Assembly (NCBI GenBank): GCA_009772935.1
Contig: WOUR01000005.1
Span: 1 to 64,000 of the forward strand
Length of the DNA: 64,000 bases
Reading direction: 5' to 3'
DNA from: Rhodospirillaceae bacterium
GTDB lineage: Bacteria > Pseudomonadota > Alphaproteobacteria > Reyranellales > Reyranellaceae
Positions 18,106-26,724 of this stretch are shown here, piece after piece; the stretch's first letter is position 1; each line of letters opens with the position of its first letter. Made by a program: the position numbers and the translations under genes. Below the pieces are notes generated by a model, which worked only from the letters and a program-made list of their open reading frames with translations, ran no database searches and was not told where the DNA came from.

Positions 18106-18797
18106 GCCGTCTCGGTGGTTCGCGTCCACACGCGGCGGGCGATCAGGGCGGTCGCCAGCGCATAGGGGATCACGCCCGGTACCCACATGACCAGACCGGC
18201 CAGTTGCTGATCGGCGACCTGCTCCAGTCCCCATGGCAGCGTCGAGGCGGTATGGGCGGCATAGAGCGGTGCACGCGCGAAGGTGAGCAGTGCGCCCAGC
18301 ATGCCCATCTGAGCCATGGCGAGGACTGAAAACATCGACGCGGTCATCGGCGGCGCGGCAATTAGCTCGCGCCAGAGCCAGGTCGAGGTGCCCAGCAGGC
18401 TGAGCTGCATCAGCCAGTAGATTGTCGTGTCGACCAGTGCGCGATCGTAGAGCGCGGGCAGGTGCCAGGCCCACAAGGTCGCGGTCGACGCCACGAAGGC
18501 GATGCCGAGATGTTTCGAGCCGCGGCCCGGAAAGGCGAGTGCCGCCAGAGGGGCGGCCGCCGCGACCAGCAGCACGTGATGCACGGCGCGCGCCGAGAAC
18601 AGCGCAACGGTGAGTGCGCAGAGCGGCGACACGAAGGCCACCGCGAGGACAGCGACCGATGCCAGCGCGACGCGCGGATGCTGCGATCGCACCGCCACCA
18701 CGGCTGTCGCCGCAAGCGCGGCCAGCAGCACCGGGTCGAAGTTCCAGCGCTCAACCCAGTCGTAGGGGTGAGGAGGGGCGCCACAATAACTGGTCAT
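18102..18797 (-). CDS. CtaG family (caa3-type) cytochrome c oxidase assembly protein
   Basis: A 231-residue polytopic protein of the Caa3_CtaG family, which helps insert copper into terminal oxidases. It has about seven hydrophobic helices. Visible family features are the WNFDPVLLAAL opening, FVSPLCAL, SARAVHHVLLVAAAAPL (His pair), WAWHLPALYDRAL, and a final PWGLEQVADQQLAGLVMWVPG segment. ATG 18797 gives the expected length. It is the first gene of the leftward oxidase cluster and overlaps the CopD-like gene by four bases. It is unrelated to the Cox11-type CtaG. Confidence 0.88.
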   Translation of the reverse strand: MTSYCGAPPHPYDWVERWNFDPVLLAALAATAVVAVRSQHPRVALASVAVLAVAFVSPLCALTVALFSARAVHHVLLVAAAAPLAALAFPGRGSKHLGIAFVASTATLWAWHLPALYDRALVDTTIYWLMQLSLLGTSTWLWRELIAAPPMTASMFSVLAMAQMGMLGALLTFARAPLYAAHTASTLPWGLEQVADQQLAGLVMWVPGVIPYALATALIARRVWTRTTETA

Positions 18798-18882
18798 GGT
18801 CCTGCGACGCCGTCCGCCAATGAAAGTGAGTTCGGCTGGAACGCAATCAGGGGCGGCTGAGTTCCCTGCGATAGTGCCGCCC

Positions 18883-19677
18883 TCACGGATCGGTGCGCTT
18901 CAGGGCGTCGTGGCCGTAGCCCAAAGCGAGGGCGAGCAGGGCGCCGCCGACGATATTGCCCACCGTGCTGAACAGGAGATTAAACAAGCCCGACGACCAG
19001 TCAGCGCCGCCTTGCATGCCGCTCAGCCATCCGAGGGGGATCAGCGACATGTTGGCGACCGAATGTTCCAGCCCCGCCGCGACGAACAGCATGATCGGGC
19101 CAATGATGGCCAGGATCTTGGCCTGACGGGTGTTGGCGTTCATCGACATCCATACGGCGAGGCAGACGAGGACGTTCGCGAGGATGCCCGAGCAGAAGAC
19201 GGCCTGGGGCGACTTGTCGAGCTTGTCCGCCGCGACGCTCCGCGCCGCGTCGCCCACGCCTCCCTCCAGCCCGCCGCTCGCTGCGAACATCAGGGCAACG
19301 ACGATGCTGCCGGCGAGATTGCCGAGCCAGACGACGGTCCAGGCGGCGGCCATCCGGCTAACGGGCAGCGCGCCCGTGGTCACCGGCAGGACCATCATCG
19401 TGTTGCCGGTGAAGAGCTCGGCGCCCGCGATCATCACCAGGATAAGCCCGACCGAGAAGGCCAGTCCCGACAGGAGCCGTACGGGACCCGTCGTCGGGCC
19501 CTCGCCCAGGCCGGACTGGGCGACCAGCGAGATCACCGAGCCGAAGGCGATGAAGGCGCCGGCGAGCACGGCCAGCACCGCCATGCGCGGCCAGGCCAGC
19601 CGGGCCTTGTCGGCCAGCGTCTCGGGCGCGTCCTGGGCGATCGCCTGCCCGACCGGATCCTTGCCTGCGTCGTCCAT
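18883..19677 (-). CDS. Formate/nitrite transporter (FNT) family channel
   Basis: A 264-residue pentameric-channel-type protein with six hydrophobic helices. FNT marks are AGAELFTGNTMMV after helix 2 and GILANVLVCLAVWMSMNA with GLEHSVANM in the second half. It starts at ATG 19677, seven bases after the stop of the YdeP-type oxidoreductase, so the two are almost certainly one transcript. Members carry formate, nitrite, hydrosulfide or acetate; pairing with a formate-dehydrogenase-like enzyme suggests a small monocarboxylate, but the substrate is not readable from sequence. Confidence 0.88.
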   Translation of the reverse strand: MDDAGKDPVGQAIAQDAPETLADKARLAWPRMAVLAVLAGAFIAFGSVISLVAQSGLGEGPTTGPVRLLSGLAFSVGLILVMIAGAELFTGNTMMVLPVTTGALPVSRMAAAWTVVWLGNLAGSIVVALMFAASGGLEGGVGDAARSVAADKLDKSPQAVFCSGILANVLVCLAVWMSMNANTRQAKILAIIGPIMLFVAAGLEHSVANMSLIPLGWLSGMQGGADWSSGLFNLLFSTVGNIVGGALLALALGYGHDALKRTDP

Positions 19678-19684
19678 GCGGCGC

Positions 19685-21952
19685 CTAGGTTGCCTCGATC
19701 CGCACGGGCACGGCCTTGCTCGCGGGCGTCTTCGACATCCGGTCATGATGCTGCAGGGCGATCAGCGGATTGAGTTCGGGAAAATAGCCCGCGATGCTGC
19801 CGTCGGGCAGCTCGAACGGAATGACCTCCAGCCCGTCGACCCGGCGGACATGGCCGTCGTCGGCGTCGCCGACCAATGACACGCGCTGGCCCGCGACCAG
19901 CCCGGCGCGCTCGATGTCCGCGGGATTCATCATCACGACGTCGCGCGTGCCCTCGATGCCGCGCAGCCGGTCGCTGTAGCCGTAGATGGTCGTGTTGAAC
20001 TGATCGTTCGAGCGCAGCGTGATCAGACGGTAGCGGCCGGGAGCGTCCTCGACATCGGTGGCCGCGAGCATCTCGGGCGCGGTGAACTGCGCGCGACCAC
20101 TCTCGGTCTTCCACTCCCGCTCGCGTGCCGGATTGCCGCGATAGAAGCCGCCGGGTTCGAAGATCCGCTCGTTCATGTCGTGGAACTGTTCGGGGTAGGT
20201 CTCGGCGATCAGGTCGCGCACCAGCGCGTAGTTGGCCGTCCAGTCGTCCCAGCGGACCCTGGGATTGGCCGCCAGGGTTTCTTTGGCGATCCCGGCCACG
20301 ATCGCGGTCTCGGACAGAAGATGCTCGCTGGCGGGCTCTCGATGGCCGAGCGAGCCATGGATGTGGCTGAAACTGTCCTCGATCGTCACCGTCTGGGGGC
20401 CGCTCGCCTGCATGTCCTCCTCGCTGCGACCGAGGCACGGCAGCAGGAAGGCGACCCGCCCGTTGAAGAGATGGCTGCGGTTCAGCTTGGTGGCGATCTG
20501 AACGGTTAGATCCATCCGCTCCCAAGCCGGCTCGATGCGCGTCTGATCGGGAATGGCGCGCAGGAAGTTTCCGCCCAGCCCGATGAATGCCTGCACCTCA
20601 CCCGCGAGCAGCCCCTCGCAGACCGCGACGGTGGTCATGCCCTCCGTCCGCGGCGGGTCGAAGCCGAACATCTCCGCGAGCTTGTCGAGTGGCACCAGGT
20701 CGGGTTTTTCGGAAATACCCACGGTCCGCTGGCCCTGCACGTTGGAATGGCCGCGCACCGGGCAGATGCCCGCGCCCTTGCGTCCGATATGGCCGCGCAT
20801 CAGCAGCAGGTTGACCAGCATGGCGATGTTCTCGAAGCCGTGCACATGCTGTGTGAGGCCCATGCCGTAGACGCCGATCACGCGTTCCGCCTCGACATAG
20901 ACCCGCCCGGCTTCCTCGATGTCGGCACGGGTGAGACCCGATTCCTGTTCGATTCGTTCCCACGAGGTCGCATCGGCCTTGGCGTGGAAGGCCTCGAAGC
21001 CGGTGCAGTGCTGGGCGATGAAGGCATGGTCGATCACGGTGCCGCCCTGTCGCTCGTCCTCGGCGAGGACGAACTTGCAGAGCCCCATGATCGCGGCGAT
21101 GTCGCCGCCGGCGCGCGGCTGGAGATACTGGCAGCTGATCGGCGTTTCCTGGCCCGTCAGCATCTGCAGCGGCCGCTGCGGATTGATGAAGGCGGTGAGG
21201 CCCTTCTCGCGGAGGGGGTTGAAGGTCACCACCTTGCAGCCGCGCTCGACCGCCTTCTGCAGCGGGTGGAGAAAGCGCGGGCTGTTGGTGCCGGTATTCT
21301 GGCCGAAGAAGAATATCGCGTCGCACTTCTGGAAGTCTTCGAGCACGCAGGTCCCGACCGGCGCGCCGATCAGCTCGCTGAGGGCCACGGACGTCGTCTC
21401 GTGGCACATGTTCGAGCTGTCGGGCAGATTATTGTGGCCGTACAGCCGCGCGAACAGGGCGTAGAGATAGGAAGTCTCGAGCGAGGCCCGGCCGGAGGCA
21501 TAGAACACCGCCTTCTTCGGTTCGCTGGCCTTCAGCGCCGCGCCGATCGCGGAGAATGCGTCCTGCCAGGTGCAGGGCACGTAGCGATCGCTGGCGGCGT
21601 TGTAGCGCAGCGGATGGGTGAGGCGGCCCTGCTGCTCGAGATCGTGATCCGTCCAGCTCCGCAACTCGCTTACGGTATGGCTGGCAAAGAAGTCGGGCGT
21701 GCAGCGATGGGTAGTCAGTTCCCACAAGGTCGCCTTCGCGCCGTTCTCGCAGAATTCGAAGGCGTGGGGGTGCTTGGGTTTACCCCAGGCGCAGCTCACG
21801 CACATGAAGCCGCCGGTCTTGTTCTGCTGTCTGAGCGTGTCGAGCGCTCCGACGGCCGACATCTCGCGGCCCATCGTCTCGGCGATGCCCCTGAGCGAGC
21901 CCCAGCCGCCCACGGCGCCGTCATATTCTGTGTGCTCCGGCTGATCCGTCAT
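19685..21952 (-). CDS. FdhF/YdeP family molybdopterin oxidoreductase
   Basis: A 755-residue enzyme of the molybdopterin oxidoreductase superfamily, YdeP branch. An N-terminal iron-sulfur-type motif FMCVSCAWGKP...EFCENG is present, then the Mo-cofactor domains: SSNMCHETTSVAL (Cys where formate dehydrogenases carry Sec or Cys), FGQNTGTNSPRF, GICPVRGHSNVQG, and a C-terminal dinucleotide-binding domain with LRSNDQFNTTIYGYSDR. ATG 21952 is preferred over an upstream start at 22012, because homologous sequence begins near MTDQPEHTEYD. There is no twin-Arg signal, so it should be cytoplasmic. The reaction is unknown for the family; E. coli YdeP is linked to acid resistance. An FNT channel follows directly. 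Confidence 0.9.
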   Translation of the reverse strand: MTDQPEHTEYDGAVGGWGSLRGIAETMGREMSAVGALDTLRQQNKTGGFMCVSCAWGKPKHPHAFEFCENGAKATLWELTTHRCTPDFFASHTVSELRSWTDHDLEQQGRLTHPLRYNAASDRYVPCTWQDAFSAIGAALKASEPKKAVFYASGRASLETSYLYALFARLYGHNNLPDSSNMCHETTSVALSELIGAPVGTCVLEDFQKCDAIFFFGQNTGTNSPRFLHPLQKAVERGCKVVTFNPLREKGLTAFINPQRPLQMLTGQETPISCQYLQPRAGGDIAAIMGLCKFVLAEDERQGGTVIDHAFIAQHCTGFEAFHAKADATSWERIEQESGLTRADIEEAGRVYVEAERVIGVYGMGLTQHVHGFENIAMLVNLLLMRGHIGRKGAGICPVRGHSNVQGQRTVGISEKPDLVPLDKLAEMFGFDPPRTEGMTTVAVCEGLLAGEVQAFIGLGGNFLRAIPDQTRIEPAWERMDLTVQIATKLNRSHLFNGRVAFLLPCLGRSEEDMQASGPQTVTIEDSFSHIHGSLGHREPASEHLLSETAIVAGIAKETLAANPRVRWDDWTANYALVRDLIAETYPEQFHDMNERIFEPGGFYRGNPAREREWKTESGRAQFTAPEMLAATDVEDAPGRYRLITLRSNDQFNTTIYGYSDRLRGIEGTRDVVMMNPADIERAGLVAGQRVSLVGDADDGHVRRVDGLEVIPFELPDGSIAGYFPELNPLIALQHHDRMSKTPASKAVPVRIEAT

Positions 21953-22029
21953 TGCCCTTGCCCTGTATTGCAGTCGATATGCAAAGCAAGCGCGGCGCAA
22001 AGGTTGCGCCAAATTCCGGCCGGGCAGGG

Positions 22030-23280
22030 CTATTGGCGGACGGCGCGCGCGCGAAGTGATTGACGGAGCGCCAGCAATTTGGCGCAGTCCTTATCGCTCG
22101 CGGCGGCACTCACGGCCTCGACCGCCGCGGCGAGTGCTTCCAGCACATCCGGGTCGGACCCCGCATAGTGTGCAATCGCGGCAAACGCGCTCGCCGCGAC
22201 CTTTTCGAAGGAGACCGGCTCTGCGACGATGCGCAGTTGCCCCTCGTCGTCATGCCGGTAGCTCGAGGGTGTCCGCCGCTCGGCGAGCCGCATCGTGGCT
22301 TCGCGAAGTCGGTCTATGCAATACAGCGCGGTCGTCGGATCGTTGAGTCCGGGAGAGAGGGCACGCTGCGCGATCTCCACGACTCGCCGGATCGAGAAGT
22401 CGAGGTCCTGATAGGGGGTACGTTCGATTCCAATGATGAGGGTCGAGCGCAGGCCATCGAGCGTCTCTTCGTCGGGTGCCGTCGTTGCGAGGACCTGCAA
22501 CAGCGGATCGCGCTCGGTCACGAAGGTGCCGGGCCGCGCCACGACGTTGACGATCCAGTCCTCTTCGGTTGCCATCCGAAGCAGCGCGCCGCTGTCGACC
22601 GACTGCACATAGCCACTGGTCTGTGGCCGGAGGATCAGGCCTGTCTGGAAATCCGGCGGCTCGCCGGCCGTCTCCGGTTCCTCGTCTCCGAGCCTCTCCG
22701 GAAACAGACGATCGATTGTGGCGGCAGTTTCATCCGCCAGCGACGCCAGCAGCGTTTCGATGCGGATCGAGGTGGCGGTGTGGTGGATGAAATAGATCAG
22801 CACCGCGAGGCCCGCGACGGCCAGCACGACCCCGATCGCCACGGCCAGGTGCGGCACGAAGCTCGCCCCCTCGACTCCTTTGACGGTGCGCAGGACGAGC
22901 AGGCAATAGACGAAGGTGCTGATGAAGGTGCCGAGCACCACCTGATTGCCCCGGTCGCGCATGAAGTTGCGTAGCAGGCGCGGGCCGAACTGAGAGGAGG
23001 CGAGCTGCAACGTCAGCATGGTGATCGAAAAGGTGAGTCCCGCGACCGTGATCATCGAGGTCGCCACCGCCGACAGGATCGCGCGCGCTCCCTCCGGCCC
23101 GAAGAGATAGATGAACTCGAAGCGCCCGTAGGTGTCTGCCTCCATCGCCGCGTCCAGTTGGACCGCTCCGAATGAAAGGATCACGGCGCCGGCCGCCATC
23201 AAGCTCGGCAGAAACCAGAAGCTGCCCCGCAGCAGCTCCCAGATGGAGATGAGTCTCGTCGCGGACAGAAAAGAGCGCAT
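22030..23280 (-). CDS. DUF2254 membrane protein
   Basis: A 416-residue protein with four membrane helices in the first 180 residues (WFLPSLMAAGAVILSFGAVQ, then three more) and a long cytoplasmic C-terminal half. SMITVAGLTFSITMLTLQLASSQFGPR is the family hallmark. ALSPGLNDPTTALYCIDRL in the C-terminal half is also typical. Function is unknown, and the layout suggests a channel or sensor. ATG 23280 is used; TTG at 23289 is an alternative. It is 77 bases upstream of the YdeP-type gene on the same strand, so cotranscription is possible. Confidence 0.85.
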   Translation of the reverse strand: MRSFLSATRLISIWELLRGSFWFLPSLMAAGAVILSFGAVQLDAAMEADTYGRFEFIYLFGPEGARAILSAVATSMITVAGLTFSITMLTLQLASSQFGPRLLRNFMRDRGNQVVLGTFISTFVYCLLVLRTVKGVEGASFVPHLAVAIGVVLAVAGLAVLIYFIHHTATSIRIETLLASLADETAATIDRLFPERLGDEEPETAGEPPDFQTGLILRPQTSGYVQSVDSGALLRMATEEDWIVNVVARPGTFVTERDPLLQVLATTAPDEETLDGLRSTLIIGIERTPYQDLDFSIRRVVEIAQRALSPGLNDPTTALYCIDRLREATMRLAERRTPSSYRHDDEGQLRIVAEPVSFEKVAASAFAAIAHYAGSDPDVLEALAAAVEAVSAAASDKDCAKLLALRQSLRARAVRQ

Positions 23281-23337
23281 CGTACACAACGCGCCCGGCG
23301 GTCGATGGCTCCCGGGGCGACGCGTTGCGTGACGATC

Positions 23338-24054
23338 TCAGCCGAGATAGGCCTTCACCAGCCGCTCGTCGGTGAGGAAGGACTGCCATTCGCCGGGGCC
23401 GATCTCGTGCACGATGCTGCCGACCGACATGACGTAGGCGCGATCGGTGATCTCGGAGGCGATGCCGACATTCTGCTCGATCAGCAGCAGGCCCATGCCG
23501 CGCTCGCGCAGCGCCTTGATGACCAGCAGGATGTCCTTCACCACCTTGGGCGCGAGACCGGTCGAGGGCTCGTCCATGATCAGCAGGTCGGGCTGCAGCA
23601 GCAGGGCGCGGGCGATCGCCACCATCTGCTGCTGGCCGCCGCTCAACAGCTCGACCGGCGAGGCCATGCGTTCCTTGACCACGGGGAACAGGTCCGTCAC
23701 CTCGTCCCAGGAGAAGCGCAAGTCGGCGCCGCGCACCTTGCGGCCGACCGTCTCGGCCAGGAACAGGTTCTCGCGCACCGACAGCTCGCCAAACAGGCGG
23801 CGGTTCTCGAGCACGACGGCCAGCCCGTGCCTGGCCAGGTCATGCGCCGGCGTGGCGGTGATGTCGGTGCCGTTCTTCACGATCCGGCCGCTTCGGGACC
23901 GCAGGAGGCCGCAGACGGTGCGGACAAGGGTAGTCTTGCCCGCGCCGTTGGCGCCGACCAGGGCCACGGCCTCGCCGTCGCCGACCGTGAGCGAGACGTC
24001 GCGCAGGACGGAGAGGGCGCCATAGCCAGCGGAGACGGAGGTCACTTCCAGCAC
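23338..24054 (-). CDS. livF: ABC transporter ATP-binding protein, LivF type
   Basis: One of two ATPases of a branched-chain-amino-acid-type (HAAT) importer. The 238-residue protein has Walker A GANGAGKTT, signature LLSGGQQQM, Walker B LLIMDEPSTGLAP and the switch His region LLIEQNV, as in LivF. It is the last gene of the leftward binding protein-livH-livM-livG-livF set, three bases after livG. HAAT systems also carry amides, urea or aromatic acids, so the name gives the family, not the substrate. Confidence 0.93.
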   Translation of the reverse strand: MLEVTSVSAGYGALSVLRDVSLTVGDGEAVALVGANGAGKTTLVRTVCGLLRSRSGRIVKNGTDITATPAHDLARHGLAVVLENRRLFGELSVRENLFLAETVGRKVRGADLRFSWDEVTDLFPVVKERMASPVELLSGGQQQMVAIARALLLQPDLLIMDEPSTGLAPKVVKDILLVIKALRERGMGLLLIEQNVGIASEITDRAYVMSVGSIVHEIGPGEWQSFLTDERLVKAYLG

Positions 24055-24057
24055 GGC

Positions 24058-24816
24058 TCAGACCCCGAGATAGACTTCGCGGACCCGCGGGTCGCGCTGG
24101 ATGGCGGCCATGTCGCCGCTGGCAATGATCTCGCCGAAATAGAGCGTGTGCACGGTACGGGCGATCGTCATCAGGCCCATGTCGTGCGACACCAGCAGGA
24201 TGGTGATGCCTTCCTCGCTCAGCCGCACGATCCAGTCGCGCAGATCGTCGATCTCCTGGACGTTCAGGCCGGAGGAGGGCTCGTCGAGCAGCAGGAGGCG
24301 CGGCTCGCCGACCGCGGCGCGGGCGATCTCGAGGATGCGCCGCTGGCCGGCCGTGAGGCTGGCGGCTGGCAGGTCGCGCAAGCCCGTCAGGTTGAAGCGT
24401 TCGCAGGCCGCTTCCGCCCGGTCACGGATCTCGCGCATCTGGCCGCGGGCGGCCGGGGTGCTCAGCAGGTCCTGCAGCATGGTGGTGCGGGTGAGCTTGG
24501 TGCAGCCTACCATGACGTTCTCCAGCACGGTCATCTGCTCGAAGACCTGCGGCGTCTGGAAGGTGCGCACGAGCCCCTGCAGGCCGCGCTGCTGGATCGA
24601 GTCGCGGCCCAGCACGGCGCCGCGATAGGTGATCGTCCCGGCCAGCGGCGTGATGTAGCCGGTCACGATGTTGAACAGGGTGGTCTTGCCCGAGCCGTTC
24701 GGTCCGATCAGGCCGACAATGCCGCCTTCGGGCACGTCGAAGGTGACGGAACGCAGGACGGAGAGGCCGCCGAATGAATGGCCGATTTCCCGGAGGGCGA
24801 GGAGGGGCTCAGCCAT
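24058..24816 (-). CDS. livG: ABC transporter ATP-binding protein, LivG type
   Basis: Second ATPase of the HAAT importer, 252 residues. Walker A GPNGSGKTT, signature LTAGQRRIL, Walker B LLLLDEPSSGLN and HDMGLM are present. The LTAGQRR signature departs slightly from the canonical LSGGQ, which is common in LivG. The C-terminus ends in the LivG-type GEIIASGDMAAIQRDPRVREVYLG. It overlaps livM by eight bases, which implies coupled translation. Confidence 0.93.
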   Translation of the reverse strand: MAEPLLALREIGHSFGGLSVLRSVTFDVPEGGIVGLIGPNGSGKTTLFNIVTGYITPLAGTITYRGAVLGRDSIQQRGLQGLVRTFQTPQVFEQMTVLENVMVGCTKLTRTTMLQDLLSTPAARGQMREIRDRAEAACERFNLTGLRDLPAASLTAGQRRILEIARAAVGEPRLLLLDEPSSGLNVQEIDDLRDWIVRLSEEGITILLVSHDMGLMTIARTVHTLYFGEIIASGDMAAIQRDPRVREVYLGV

Positions 24817-25762
24817 GGCCGCTGCCCCTCTTGGCGAGCCGGGTCCGCAGCTTGGCGAACGCGCCGACGAGCCCCTCGGGCATCAGGACGACGACGGCGA
24901 CCAGCGCCAGGCCAAACAGGATCTGGTGGATGTCGCCCAGTTTGCTCAGCAGCTCGGGCAGGAAGGTGACGAACAGTGCCCCGACGACGATGCCGGGAAT
25001 TGAGGTCGCGCCGCCGATCACCGGGATCAGCAGGAAGCTGATCGAGCGGTCGACGGTGAAGCTCTGCGTGCTCACGAACGAAGCGTGGTGGGCGAACAGA
25101 CTGCCGGCCAGGCTGCCGAACAGGGCGCAGACGACGAACACCTTGGTGCGCAGTGCCTGGAGATCGATCGAGAGAGCCGCCGCCGCGGTACTGGAATCCC
25201 GCATGGCCCGCAGCATCAGGCCGCTGCGGCTGTCGACCAGATTGCGCGCCACCGCCATGCAGGCGAAGGCGACCAGCCAGACGAAGAAGTAGTAGCGTGA
25301 GGGCCGGTCGAGCAGGAAGCCGAACAGGTTGAGCTTGGGGATGCCGCCGATGCCCAGGGTGCCGCCGGTGAGCCAATCCCACTCGAAGAACAGGGCGCTG
25401 GCGATGGCGCTGAGGGCCAGCGTGCCGAGCGCCAGGAAGTAGCCGGTGAGGCGCAGGATCGGGCGGCCAATGATATAGGCCAATGCCATGCTGATCGCGG
25501 CGCCCACGAGGAAGCCCGCGATGCTGGGCAGGCCCATCATCACCGTGCAGTAGGCACTGGCATAGGCGCCCAGGCCATAGAAGGTCGCCTGCGCCAGGTT
25601 GACGATGCCGCAATGGCCGAGCAGCAGCCCGATGCCGAGGCCGGCCACGGTGTAGATGCCGGTGAACACCAGCAGGTCGGCCATGTAGCGCGGTACGACG
25701 AAGGGCAGCACGGCCCAGACGATGAGGCAGGGAACCAGCCAGAGAAAGGTGCGCAGGGTCAT
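24809..25762 (-). CDS. livM: Branched-chain-type ABC transporter permease, LivM type
   Basis: Inner-membrane permease of 317 residues with about nine helices. The LivM family motif region is visible as YTVAGLGIGLLLGHCGIVNLAQATFYGLGAYASA near residues 36-70, and GGATSIPGIVVGALFVTFLPELL near residue 250 is the coupling segment to the ATPase. It begins four bases after livH. The basic tail after the last helix is cytoplasmic. Confidence 0.92.
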   Translation of the reverse strand: MTLRTFLWLVPCLIVWAVLPFVVPRYMADLLVFTGIYTVAGLGIGLLLGHCGIVNLAQATFYGLGAYASAYCTVMMGLPSIAGFLVGAAISMALAYIIGRPILRLTGYFLALGTLALSAIASALFFEWDWLTGGTLGIGGIPKLNLFGFLLDRPSRYYFFVWLVAFACMAVARNLVDSRSGLMLRAMRDSSTAAAALSIDLQALRTKVFVVCALFGSLAGSLFAHHASFVSTQSFTVDRSISFLLIPVIGGATSIPGIVVGALFVTFLPELLSKLGDIHQILFGLALVAVVVLMPEGLVGAFAKLRTRLAKRGSGHG

Positions 25763-25766
25763 GCGC

Positions 25767-26654
25767 TCAGCCTCCCCGTCGGCCGGCGCGGCCGAGGATG
25801 CCCTGCGGCATCAGGATCATGATGACGATGAGCACGGAGAAGGCGACGACGTCCTTGTAGCTCGACGAGATGCCGATGATCGCCAGCGACTCGACCAGGC
25901 CGAGCGTGAGGCCGCCCACGGCGGCGCCCAGCGGGTTGGTGAGCCCGCCCAGCACGGCGGCGGCGAAACCTTTCAAGGTGAGGTTGAGGCCGAGCTGGTA
26001 GTCGACGCCGATCAGCGGCGTCACCAGGATGCCGCCCAGCGCGCCCAGCAGGCCACCGAGCACGAAGGTGAAGGTGCGCATGTGGCCGACGTTGATGCCC
26101 GTGGTGGCCGCACCGTCAGCATCGATCGAGGCCGCCATCATCGATAGGCCGACCGTGGTGCGGTGATAGAAGGCGCGCAGCGCCAGGGTGGCGCCGATGC
26201 CGATGGCGATCAGCCACAGCGCGTGGAACTGGATGACGGCATCCAAGACGATCAGAACGCCTTCGCCACCGAGGGGCGGCAGCAGGTGACCGTCGCGGCC
26301 GATGAAGAACAGCACGCTGGCCGAGAGGGTGAGAGCGAGGCCGATGGTGAGCAGCAGGAAACTGTCCTCGCTCGCGTTCTTCCTGGCCATGAAGCGGACG
26401 AAGGCCACCTCGATGAAGGCGCCGACCAGGGCGCCGGCGACCGCGCCGCCGGCGATGGCGGCCGCGTAGGGCCAGCCGGACTTGGTCATCAACAGCACGG
26501 TCATCATGGCGCCAATGACGGCGAATTCGCCCTGCATGGCATTGATCACGCGGCTGCCCTTGAAGATGGCAGACAGGCCCATGCCGACGAGCGCGTAGAC
26601 GATGCCGTTCGTCACGCCCGCGAACAGGGCCTGCAGGACCAGGCTCAGAGTCAT
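25767..26654 (-). CDS. livH: Branched-chain-type ABC transporter permease, LivH type
   Basis: Partner permease of 295 residues with about eight helices. LivH-type features are GVTNGIVYALVGMGLSAIFKG at the N-terminus, VINAMQGEFAVIGAM, and FAAAVLGGLTNPLGAAVGGLTLGLVE in the coupling region. It lies 70 bases after the binding-protein gene and is the first of four tightly packed transporter genes. Confidence 0.92.
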   Translation of the reverse strand: MTLSLVLQALFAGVTNGIVYALVGMGLSAIFKGSRVINAMQGEFAVIGAMMTVLLMTKSGWPYAAAIAGGAVAGALVGAFIEVAFVRFMARKNASEDSFLLLTIGLALTLSASVLFFIGRDGHLLPPLGGEGVLIVLDAVIQFHALWLIAIGIGATLALRAFYHRTTVGLSMMAASIDADGAATTGINVGHMRTFTFVLGGLLGALGGILVTPLIGVDYQLGLNLTLKGFAAAVLGGLTNPLGAAVGGLTLGLVESLAIIGISSSYKDVVAFSVLIVIMILMPQGILGRAGRRGG

Positions 26655-26724
26655 GAAATGATGCTTCCGCCGACAAGAAGGCGCGGCGCAGGACCCGTCA
26701 GGGGACCTGCGCCGCCGATGGTCG

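Noticed and set aside
21952..22012. Selenocysteine or Tat signal in the YdeP-type enzyme
   Set aside because: No in-frame TGA interrupts the gene, and the upstream extension has no twin-arginine motif.
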